64,000 bases of DNA from Saxidomus purpurata (lineage: Eukaryota > Mollusca > Bivalvia > Venerida > Veneridae), in the NCBI GenBank assembly GCA_022818135.1, contig JAFMSR010000001.1:1819421-1883420 (forward strand). Direction: 5' to 3'. A program made the translations under genes and the position numbers. Of this stretch, positions 47,029-56,909 are shown in pieces (the first letter of the stretch is position 1; every line of letters begins with the position of its first letter). Under the pieces are notes generated by a model. The model worked only from the letters and a program-made list of their open reading frames with translations, made no database searches and had not been told where the DNA came from.

Positions 47029-48047
47029 TTTTCTTGCATACCTTATTTGATGTTATTGCAGATTCTACGAGGAAACCGCTTTAAATAGGCCCTACTATGT
47101 TGAGCGGTAAATCAAAACTTCATGTTGATTAAATATAATTCCCCACATGGAACCCCTTTGCGTAGGAAATTTGGTAGGTTCACACGTGAATTTACCACTG
47201 TTTATGTATCTAGAGCTAAAAACATAGTGCTTGATCGCACCCAAAACTATACTTTATTTACGTTGTGAATAAAAAAATCAATTAAACCCTAAACAGAAAT
47301 TCTCCTTACTCACGTCCAGTTTACTTGATTAATGCGACTATACCATCAACATTGACTCAATTAACTTGTTTTGTTTACACAGTGACGTCATTAATCAAGA
47401 GAAACTGTGACGTCATTTACCGCCATTTTTTGTTTTGAAAAAAGTATGATTACAGGTATGTTCTTTGAAATGTGAATATATTCTGTTGCTATACATTTCT
47501 AAAATTTGATGCTCTTGCTTGTGACACCATAAAAAGCACCATTTCTTTTCGCAATCAACTCTCGCTTCAAAACTTCATGGATATTCGTTACCAACAATTT
47601 TCGTAATTTGAACCGTTATTGCGTACCCTGAAAATTCGAACCATTCCTAAAAAATTAAATTCCTGTTACATTAACTTGAAAAATATTGAAGTGTGTGCTT
47701 TCTTATGAGACCTTAGTTTACATTTACGAAAAACATTCTAATCTTTCACATGTAAACCGCCGTGAAACGTATCTCGGAAATAAAGTGTTCCAGGTACGAG
47801 TTGAATACACGAAAGTAGTTCGGGTGCTGTCAAGTAAGCCCGAGATGTACTTTCCCTAGGGAAAGTATAGGCTGATCTCTTCCCTCCTCGTGCTGGGATC
47901 CGCCAATACTTTCCCCGGGGGGTATGCAAGAAGAGATTTTCCAGCACTGGTAAAAATTGCAGATATCCCCATCTGGTATGCAAGAAAAGATTTTCCATCA
48001 CTGGTAAAAATAGAGATTTTTCTGCTCGGTAAGTGAGAAGAAATTTC
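47029..48047. other. Unannotated stretch with tandem cagcactggtaaaaa units
   Basis: No gene supported. Near 47925-48020, short units containing ggtatgcaagaa(g/a)agatttt and cactggtaaaaat repeat two or three times; they are related to the family at 46630-46850. Several tgacgtca (CRE-like) octamers occur near 47380-47415. Confidence 0.45.
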
Positions 48048-48235
48048 CATCTGAGCCAAGTGTCTCATGATGGAAACTTTTGCCTGCATACCGTCTTGCA
48101 CTTTAAAGTAGATTTCTATATGCAAACTTATCAAAATGATGAATTATCATGAAAAACAAACGATTTTCCGACATTGTGTTTGGGAAATTGACGTCACAAT
48201 GTTTATAACGTTACATCATAAGTAATTTACGAAAG
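48048..48235. repeat. Dispersed repeat, copy 2 (direct)
   Basis: Second copy of the 46630-46850 repeat (catctgagccaagtgtctca, cataccgtcttgcacttt, gacgtcacaatgtttataac). Confidence 0.7.
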
Positions 48236-48691
48236 TCATCTGGCATAGGAGGGGTGCCAGACCGGTTTTTCCGGCATGGGCAAAATCACCGGAAATGCCG
48301 ATCCGATATGCAAGAACAGTGTATACGGGTGTTTTCTAAAAATGACTTTTTGACAATGTTTTGAGGTTTTTTTTCATGAAATTGTATTATTTTGGTAAAA
48401 TTGGGGTATTTTGGTAAAATTACAGGGCAGTTTAGTACTGTGGTGTCAGTGGCATATCCCTGAAAGTGTTGTAAATGTTTGCTTAGATTGGGAAATTTTA
48501 TATACATTTTGGGAATAAACGTTTTTTTTTCATTGGGAATGCAGGGGTTTCAAAATGATCTATTTATAACTAGAGATAGCCATGTTCACCAGACTGTATG
48601 CGTCCTTTCATTTGAATTTAATCAGCTCTTTTCTCGTGCAATGATTTTTCTTAGCCAGGAAAAATAATTAACTACTACACCAAAACATTGT

Positions 48692-49020
48692 TGAGATTGA
48701 GCACGTCTTGAACGTGTTATGTTGGGCTCCCCAGAAAACGCATATATTTCTATTAAAACACGATGATTTTTTCTTTCTTTTTATTATCAGAAAACAATAG
48801 AAGAGCACAATTATATAAAACAAAACTTAACAAGAATAAAATATCACTGTAGAAAACAAGTAGTCAGCATGAACCACGTGGCCACAATGCAATAACTTGT
48901 GGCGTACTTTGAGCATCATCATGAATTCTGCCGAGGTAGATTGAGTAAATAGCAGAGACAGAATGATTTATCGCAGTCAACATTAGCACAACATTTCTGC
49001 AACTTCCAGTAAATAGTAAA
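48692..49020. repeat. Duplicated block, copy 1
   Basis: About 330 bp match 53884-54256 in the same orientation (gtcttgaacgtgtta, gcatatatttctatta, acaaaacttaacaagaataa, cagcatgaaccacgtgg, attagcacaacatttctgca). On the minus strand both copies share a frame encoding TGSCRNVVLMLT, SAIYSI and HDDAQ; this copy reads on to ALWPRGSC before a stop, copy 2 has an in-frame stop at TGA instead of TGG. A shorter match, 49165-49370 to 58230-58460, lies further along. Confidence 0.7.
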
Positions 49021-49378
49021 TTTTTCATGAAAAAAGGAAGGTCGCATATCCTATTTATACACAAAAACAAACATTCACAGCATCAAGGGAGAGATGCTTG
49101 GGTCAGTCACAAGCAGATTGGTGAGCAAAACCGACCTTTTAATTCACTTAACAAAAACATATTATTTCAAATTAGTGTTTATTGTTTTGAAGATAAGTTA
49201 TTATTGTAGATCAGTATGGGCTGCTTTCGTTCATAGTCGGAAAAGAAGTCTGATTTATTTTCGCCAACCCTAGATAAACAATAAAGTAACATATCATAAA
49301 GAAAGATGTGATAAGATATTAAATTTGATAAAGTAAGAAACCCATAAAATATATTTCAACGGATCGAGTGAAAATTAC

Positions 49379-49962
49379 GGAATCCTATTAGGGACCTCGC
49401 GTCCTCGCCCCGCGCCTTTTGAAAACGCCGTGGAAAAAAAACGCGAGATTCGATGGTTACATTCTCGCGTTCTTTTTTTAAAGACTTTTACAGTGACGCT
49501 ATATATTTATTATAGGAAATTCGATAAAAAAAGATGCGAGATTCGACTTTAAAATGAATGCATCTTTTTTATATTGATATTGAAAATATATTTTGGTAAA
49601 GATCTTTAAAAAAACGCGCGGCTTGATGTTAATTTGACTACATTTCTCCAATACCCATTGGTATCTTAAAATTAGTCCGGGATCATTGAATCGACTTCAT
49701 AAAAAAACGCGAGATTCTTCCGCAAATCTCGTGTTGTTTTTTTTCGATCACCGAAGATGTTTAAAAACTGTAAAAAAAATGCGCCAAAACAAAATACAAA
49801 TCTCGCCCTTTCTAAAAAGATTTTCCAATGGAAATATAGTGGCGAAACCATTCAATTTGACAGGAAAAAGATGCGAGAATGTAACCAACGAATCTCGCGG
49901 TTTTTTTCTACGGTGTTTTCAAAAGGCGCGGGGCGAGGACGCGAGGTCCCTAACAGGATTCC
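49379..49962. mobile_element. MITE with about 110-bp TIRs and internal GCGAGATTCG motifs
   Basis: Left ggaatcctattagggacctc gcgtcctcgccccgcgcc and right ggcgcggggcgaggacgcga ggtccctaacaggattcc are long inverted repeats continuing inward through ttttgaaaac, acgcgagattc and ggttacattctcgc. The motif (a)cgcgagattcg occurs several more times in the interior (49529, 49706, 49800) in both orientations. 584 bp; the 117-codon frame running from 49686 past its right end is a by-product of the repeats. No clear target duplication. Confidence 0.75.
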
Positions 49963-50278
49963 ATAGAAAATACTTCGATCACGCTGATTTTTTCATATCT
50001 CAGCACATGGCTGTAATATATAATGTTAACAGACTTTAAGAAATTCTAGAATCCTTCGGACAATTTGCGTTGTTCATTTTTTCGAAGGACATCATTTGAT
50101 ACAAAATTGTTGTTGGTACTCGTAAATAAAATAAAATATAACAACAACAAAACGTTAAAGACTACATTCCGACAGACAAGTAAACAGACTGTCATGATTC
50201 GTCGAACAGCGCAGAGCATTGTTCAACCAACTTTATCATTTGTCTTTCCACATTTACTGTATGTATAATCAGACTAGG
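49963..50278. other. Unannotated stretch
   Basis: Nothing recognised. Confidence 0.4.
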
Positions 50279-50353
50279 TGTGCCACGGGGTCGAGTGGTT
50301 AAGGATATGGACTTCCAAACCGGAGGTTCTCGGTTCGAATCCCGGCCGGGCCA
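50279..50353 (+). mobile_element. tRNA-derived SINE head (tRNA-Ser-like)
   Basis: Box A ggtcgagtggttaagg, an anticodon-arm-like ggacttccaaaccgg and a perfect box B/T-arm (tcggttcgaatcccggcc). The gagtggttaagg D-arm is typical of tRNA-Ser/Leu. The acceptor stem does not pair and there is no type-II variable arm, so this is a SINE head or tRNA relic, not a working tRNA. Confidence 0.6.
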
Positions 50354-50510
50354 CTGAAAATTTTAGAAACACTTTTCAGTGTATCTCACCCATCATTCTA
50401 GCATAAAATGTGCTGTTTTTGCCCATTTTGCCGGTGTTTTAACAGGAGAAAAAACGTGTGTTAACGGGGAGATTCACGCGCCGTTATAACCCGTTTTCAT
50501 TTATGCGCAG

Positions 50511-50540
50511 TACAGGGCCATTGTAAACAATGGACCTGTC
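50511..50540. repeat. Short hairpin
   Basis: Arms acagggccattg and caatggacctgt around taaa, with one mismatch. Confidence 0.8.
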
Positions 50541-50733
50541 TTCCAAGTCTTACATCATGTACGGCGTCAACAGTGCCGGGCTTAAAAACCGCTGGTGACG
50601 TCATAAATATGACGTAAACAACACGGACGTTGTCCCGCGCATTATTGAACGTCGTACCAGTAAGAGCGTTTCATTTTTATTTCTATGATTTTTTATGTTA
50701 TTTATGCTAGAATAGCGCTAACGAATGTTTATT

Positions 50734-50836
50734 CGTGTTATAACACCTGCAGAAACCCTCGGGATATGTTGGTGCCCTCGCCCTAACGGGCTCGGGCACC
50801 AACCATCCCTCGGGTTTCTGCAGATGTTATAACACG
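50734..50836. repeat. Long palindrome, 103 bp
   Basis: Arms cgtgttataacacctgcaga, aaccctcggg, ttggtgccc and mirrors, around the centre gagccctaacgggctc-like region (50776-50795). Very few mismatches. Confidence 0.9.
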
Positions 50837-51095
50837 ACAAAACGTGCGTTAACCCTACAGAAATAAACTGGTTAGAAACCCAGAGGTAGTCTCGCGTGTA
50901 TCTATATTGTACACCAGGCACGTAGAAGAACCAAGGGGTGTATTCTTAAAAAAGTTAGGGTCTGGTACCCGGATTCCCCTGTATCTACATTTTTCTCTTC
51001 AACCTGCGCCTGTCAGTGGTCTTTGTACACAAAAATGGAAAACTGCAGTTCATATTTGTCTTTGCACAAAGGCAAGAACAGTTACATATATAACC

Positions 51096-51170
51096 GCCTC
51101 CCTTGATGTAGTGGTTTAGGCATCCGCCTTGGGAGCGGGAGGTCGAGGGTTCGAATCCCAGTAGGGATCC
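51096..51170 (+). mobile_element. tRNA-Pro-like sequence (SINE head or pseudogene)
   Basis: Box A tgatgtagtggtttaggc, anticodon arm ccgccttgggagcgg (loop with TGG anticodon, as in tRNA-Pro), box B agggttcgaatccca. Five acceptor pairs (tccct/aggga) survive. The anticodon arm and T-arm are well formed but the acceptor is incomplete, so it is best read as tRNA-Pro-derived. Confidence 0.55.
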
Positions 51171-53228
51171 GATCTGCTATGGTTGGTTGGTGAGCCTCCA
51201 GCTAGTGAAACAATGGTTACCAAATTTATCAAGTTTTAAGTTTATTAGTCAAGTCATGGCCCTTTAAAGAAATAAGACATGTAATAAACAATAATAAACA
51301 CAGATGAGTGGAGAATGAGATTACCTATCACATAAATTCTTAAATCATTTGATGTGTTTGCTTTTTGCAAAAATATTGCTAACCGTATACCTACCTGCCT
51401 GGTACCTGGCATTAAAGGATAGGATTTGCAAGTAAATGTGCTCAGAAAGAGTGCATCTCATAAGTCAGAAATGGCTGGTCTTTTAAGTAGGGGTGACACT
51501 ATAATAAACAAATAGTTTACCTTACCTTTTATACAGTAAGTTTTCCCAGTATTTTTAAAGTGAAACAGGTAAAATAATACTGATTCCATTCATTTTTACA
51601 CGCCCGAAGCGACGTATAATGGGAACACGCGGCGGTGGGCGGCGCCAAACTTTGTCCGCTCTCTAAGTCGAAAAGTTTTCTTCTGATCTTCACTTAACTT
51701 GCTGAACATGTTTGTGGGCATAATGTCTCGGCCAAATTCGACAACTAGCCAAATCGACTTAGGCACTTTTGGATTATGGGCCTTGAATTATGCATAATTG
51801 GCCTAGTCCGCTTTCTAAGTCAAACAAATATCATCCGATCTTCGAACACGCAACATCAGGGATGAGCGGCAGACATTTGAGTAGTTTATATTAGTAACTA
51901 TTTATAGAGAGAAACGTACAGCAAGCTGTATGTGTCATTTCATTTGCAAGCTGGTCCTGATAACCCAGTTTTATGTTTAGGAAATAGATTTTAATTTTGA
52001 GTGGGATACCGGTTAGTATATCACTGTGTGGAGTTAAGATGCGTAGTAATCTAATAATGAATGCCGAAGCAGTCAAAAATAGTTCCGGACACCTAGAGTG
52101 ATATACTTTGTAAGGTCTATCACTTTGTATATATAGGAGAGATTTTCAATTATATGGTTAACTGATTTGTAATTTTGATAATTGCGACTGTATATACAGT
52201 TTTTGGCTTGGGGACTGAAAGTCCCCAAGGCCTAAGTTAGCATACCAGATTTCAAACACTGCAAGGAATTTAACTGTGCTATGTGTGAATAACAACTGTA
52301 AACATGCGCTATGCGAAAGTAGTGCAAGACAGACCAGATCAATCTTCTGTTTGAATGTCGCATATGATAAGAACATATTACAAATAAAAGAGTACATACA
52401 ACTTCAAACGATTGCAGGAAGGTATATAGCTTACGGGCTGCATTACACATTTTTTTCTGTTTTAGAAATTAATGCGCTGTTAGCTGATTATGGAAGAAAT
52501 CATATGCATATAACGGAAAATTACGGATATTACGGAAATTTACGGAAACGTACGGAGCTCGATATAAGAGTTTGTAGTTTGATTTTCAAATTTCCGATGT
52601 TATTTCATTGACAACTTTGTTATTAAAATTTTACGAACGATTACATATATATTTACCTAAACATATTATTATTAAATTTCTCTAAAAAAAGATATAATTT
52701 ACGTACATTCCCGAGAAGGAACTCACGTGATCAAAATCATCCGCCATTTATCGGTTTCACCGATTACAACTATAAGGTAACCCAGAATCATTTTTGGTTT
52801 TCTCTGTTATACACATTGTATAGTACTGTATTTATATTTCGTTGTTGGTGTTGCTTTGTTTATTTCTGTTTCAAGGTCTTGTCCTTGGTACACAATAATT
52901 TTCGATCCACATCATCAGATCATATCGCTTGAAGTTGTACAAAGCGCAGATCGAATTATTTTTATTGGCTTAAACAATTTATAATGTTGACTATGTGATT
53001 ATTTTTCATTTAACGTACGTTTTATAATAAAACAAACTTCCTTGCCACCCATATATTTGTGAATCATTCATTCTGTGTCATATATTGAATTTCGTCCTCT
53101 GCACATTTCGACCCGCGCTTTAGGTAAGGTTCAGCGCAAAACACGTAGGTTAAAAGTTGTTTTTCGGGGAGTTAACCTATAGCCCCCAGGCCTTCAGCGC
53201 TCACAGCGCTTTGATTAATGGTCGGAAC
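51171..53228. other. Unannotated stretch
   Basis: No gene supported. Notable are a half GCGAC hairpin near 52181-52203 and a run of ttacgga/atacgga phrases near 52516-52556. The 111-codon frame at 52276-52611 includes this repeat and has no recognisable domain. Confidence 0.45.
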
Positions 53229-53760
53229 GTTTTTGTTAACGAGCCATTATGACTGTTTGCGACCATTAAAAACCGTTTCTAACGCAATACCGATGTGACG
53301 TCGTTTCTGATTGGTGACGTCGTTTAAATTTGCGACTATTAAATAACGTATATATAGTCGCAAACTTCAAACGGCGTTTTAATTATCGCATTTAGACACA
53401 TTGTGCGTTAGAAAAGGGATAACTATTTAGTGATTTTGATATTTGCGACCGTATATACGGTTTTAATGGTCGCAAACAGTTTTAACAACTCCGGCTAACG
53501 CCGTCGCCGTTAAAAATATTTGCAACCATTAAAAACCGTATATACAGTCGCAAATATCAAAATTACAAAACAGTTATTCCTATAATATACTGTCGCAAAT
53601 GTCAAAATCACTAAACAGTTAACCCTTATATAACGCTCAATGCTTTAAAATGCGATCACTACCGATAGTCTGATTTTTGCGACTGTATACGTCATTTAAT
53701 TAATAGTCGCAAATTTAGACGACGCAACCAATCAGAAATTATGTTATGCCAATAGTCCGT
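53229..53760. repeat. GCGAC hairpin cluster, copy C
   Basis: At least four hairpins with arms tttgcgac and gtcgcaaa (about 53329-53365, 53440-53477, 53518-53555, 53676-53710) and a degenerate one near 53250, joined by shared spacers (gacgtcgttt, aaaatcactaaacagttaac, ctccggctaacgccgtcgcc). Related to 3549-3690 and 21150-21320. Confidence 0.75.
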
Positions 53761-53883
53761 TAAAAAGAGAAATTAATACATATAAACTTAAATAGAAATG
53801 TATATATTTCAACTCTTTTACAATGATTTTCAGGACAGTTAATTTTCTACCTTGTAGAATGACAGTTACACCAACAGAATTAA

Positions 53884-54256
53884 ATTGAGCATGTCTTGAA
53901 CGTGTTACGACTTAAGCTGGCCCTACGGAAAAAGCATATATTTCTATTAATAACATAACGATTATTTTTTAGTTGTTTTTTAATGTCAAAAACAATATAT
54001 GAGCATTTGTACATAAAACAAAACTTAACAAGAATAAAATATCACAGTAGAAAACAAGCGCAGTCAACAGTAGTCAGCATGAACCACGTGGTCACAATGC
54101 AGTAACTTCTGCTATTCTTTGAGCATCGTCATGCATGTACGAATGTACATTCTGCTTCGCTGGTGCCTTTATAGTGAGTGAGATTGAGTAAATAGAAGAG
54201 ACACAATAATCTATCACAGTTAACATTAGCACAACATTTCTGCAACTTCCGGTAAA
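53884..54256. repeat. Duplicated block, copy 2
   Basis: Direct copy of 48692-49020 lying just beyond the CDC25 poly(A) signal, with small insertions (for example a 40-bp stretch near 54130-54175). Confidence 0.7.
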
Positions 54257-54332
54257 TTGCCGTCTGCTACGTTTAACGAGAATGTCTGGGTTTTTTGTGT
54301 GTGTAGACAATATGTAAGAGTGTAAGTAAAGC

Positions 54333-54338
54333 TTTATT
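54333..54338 (-). terminator. Poly(A) signal of CDC25
   Basis: AATAAA on the minus strand, 15 bases beyond the CDC25 stop codon, implying a very short 3' UTR if used. Confidence 0.6.
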
Positions 54339-54352
54339 GAACACTTCCGTCT

Positions 54353-56909
54353 TCAGAACCTCAATCTCAATCCTGTGCCGATTATTGAAGCCTTGTGAGG
54401 TTTGTCGCCCGGTGACCATGACTTCGATTTAACCCGGAAGTGACGTAGGTCCTCTTTGTGTTCATTGTGCAACATTGGTTTGTACGTCTGAGGATGGCAT
54501 TTTTCCTAGAAAAAAAGAACATAGAAGAACAATTAACGTATGTGCAATGCATTTTTGAGTGTTCACGATATTTGGAAAGAAAGTGTTAATTTAATTTTTT
54601 TTTTGTACTTGTCGCAATATCAGTCAATTAGAATAAATGCGTCACAAATGCATATAGATTTATTATTCAAGATAAATGTCACTTTATATACGTGAAACAA
54701 AATTCAATGAAATCTTATTCTTACTTTACACGTGTAGAAGAAAGCTTTGTATCCACCTTCAAGTAGATAGATCTCAGGAAAGTTGAGGCGATGATAGTTG
54801 TCCTTGTTCATATCACGATCCAATGATCTCAGAAAACGATACCTGAAAATATAAATATATACGTGCCATAAAACAAAGCCGAAAAACGAACATGCCAAGT
54901 CAGTGTGTGTTACAAGTCTTTCCCGTAATTTTAATATCAACTTACATTGTGTGTTCCAAGGTAGAGTGTCCTTTCAGAAGTAAAAGATTTAAAAGTTTTT
55001 GAAAGACAAGTATATGGAATGCTTAAATAAAATGAACAGATAGCAAAATATAAAAGCTTACATTTTTGGGCCTCTTTCCGACGAAAATTCGCAGTGGAAG
55101 ATAAGCACGTGATTTGTTGCCGACGACGTAACGGATTCTTGCAGGAATTTCTGGACAGTCTCCTTGGTATACAGGTTAATGGCTCCCTGCAATGTAATGT
55201 TACAAGTAGTTTATGTGTGTTGATTTTATGCAAACAAGTTACACAAAAAAGAGAAACACATAAGAAAAGTTTTTTATATAAGTATATGATAAAATGAAAT
55301 ATTTTTTCATGTGCATATGCTATCTTATTGTGCAATTGGTGACTGAAATTAAAGAACTTGTCAAACAAGAGGGCCAAGATGGCCCTATATCGCTCACCTT
55401 GGTACAAGTCCACTTGCCTGGTGGAAGATCACTAGATAATGTTATATACCAAATAAGTTTTCCTATATACGCCTTTGTAAAACAAATGATCACCCCCGGG
55501 CAAGGTCAATTTTGACCCCAGGGGCATAATTTGAACAAACTTTGAAGAGGTCTACTAGCCAATGCTACATGCCAAATATCTAAGCTCTAGGCCTTGTGGT
55601 TTCAGAGAAAAAGATTTTTAAAGTTTTCCCTATATAAGCCTATGTAAAACTAAGTGACCCCCGTGCGGGGTCAATTTTGACCCGGGGGTCATAATTTGAA
55701 CAATCTTGGTAGAGGTCCACTAGACAATGCTACATGCCAAATATCTAAGCTCGATGCCTTGTGGTTTCAAAGAAGATTTTTTAAAATGTTTTTACTATAT
55801 AAGCCTATGTAAAACTAAGTGACCCCCCGTGCAGGGTAAATTTTGATCCGAGGGTCATAATTTGAACAATCTTGGTAGAGGTCCACTAGCCAATGCTACC
55901 TGTCAAATATCTAAGTACTAGGCCTTGTGGTTTCAGAGAAGAAGATTTTTAAAGTTTTTCCTACATAAGTCTATGTAAAACTAAGTGACCCCCCGTGCGG
56001 GGTCAATTTTGATCCAGGGCTCATAATTTGAACAATCTTGGTAGAGGTTCACTAGCCAATGCTACATGCCAAATATCTAAGCTCTAGGCCTTGTGGTTTC
56101 AGAGAAGAAGATTTTTAAAGTTTTTCCTATATATTCCTATGCAAAACTAAGTGACCACCCCCGCGGGGTCAATTTTGACCGGGGGTCATAATTTGAACAA
56201 TCTTGGTAGAGGTCCACTAGACAATGCTACATGCCAAATATCTTAGCTCTAGGCCTTGTGGTTTCAGAGAAGAAGATTTTTAAAGTTTTTCCTATACATG
56301 TATATGCCTATGCAAAAACTAAGTGCCAACCCGCGCGGGGTCAATTTTGACCTGGGGGTCATAATTTGAACAATCTTGGTAGAGGTCCACTAGACAATGC
56401 TACATGCCAAATATCTAAGCTCTAGGCCTTGTGGTTTCAGAGAAGAAGATTTTTAAAGTTTTTCCTATTTGTTGCCATAGCAACCAGAGTTCTGCATGGA
56501 ATGGAATTCTTTGAACAATTCAGGTGAGCTAAAAAAAGTGACTTATAGTCATGTTTACCTTGATGTGTCCACCATTATATTCATACGGATATCTGCAGTC
56601 AATTATTGTCACTTTGTCCATTCTGGTGTCATAGACACCGTCCAAGACGTCAGACATTGTTTCCGGTGAAATGGCGCTCAGATCGCTGTGTTTTCCTGTA
56701 ATTGTTGGTAGAATATTTGCACGTGATCCGTCTGCTACAAGCTCAGATTCTGTGGACAGTTTTTCAACTGCTTCTATTATCTTGGACAATGGACTGCTAC
56801 TTTTTATCACTGTTTCCGGTTTTGGTTTTGGTGTGGAAGTGAAACACTGGAATCGTCTTCTCTTTGCTGAAGGTTTCGCATCGATTGATCTTGTTATTTT
56901 ATCTTTGAT
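54353..56909 (-). CDS. cdc25: CDC25-type dual-specificity phosphatase, 3' four exons
   Basis: M-phase inducer phosphatase: removes inhibitory phosphates from cyclin-dependent kinases at entry into mitosis. Minus-strand exons: 56559-56909, 55062-55186, 54725-54842 and 54353-54505, giving 248 residues with consistent phases, GT/AG borders and a stop at 54353-54355. Exon 1 shown: basic linker (KPSAKRRRFQCF), LPTITGKHSDLSAISPETM, then IIDCRYPYEYNGGHIK of the rhodanese-like fold. Exon 2 carries the catalytic loop HCEFSSERGPKM (Cys-x5-Arg). Exon 3 has LNFPEIYLLEGGYKAFF, exon 4 YKPMLHNEHKEDLRHFR and the C-terminus. All match the conserved CDC25 catalytic domain. The acceptor of the first listed exon (aaaataaacag) is weak. 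The N-terminal regulatory exons are not found in the window or are too diverged. The first intron shown contains a 1.2-kb repeat (55363-56537). Confidence 0.93.
55363..56537 (+). mobile_element. AACAAGAGGGCC satellite-bearing element in a CDC25 intron
   Basis: Begins aaacaagagggccaagatgg ccctatatcgctcacct and ends ttcaggtgagctaaaaaaa. It contains about six tandem units of 165-170 bp (ttttcctatataagcctatg, aaactaagtgacccc, gtcataatttgaacaatctt, ggtccactag, ctctaggccttgtggtttca). Non-coding. Its ends recur at 36800-36845 and 44368-44576. It accounts for most of the 1.37-kb intron and ends only about 20 bp from the splice donor at 56558. Confidence 0.8.

Noticed and set aside
49686..50039. 117-codon frame
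   Set aside because: Lies in and just beyond a MITE with long inverted repeats; its residues come from the GCGAGATTC repeats.
54937..55413. 158-codon minus-strand frame over the CDC25 region
   Set aside because: It runs through CDC25 exon 55062-55186 in the wrong frame; the spliced frame gives the conserved catalytic loop.
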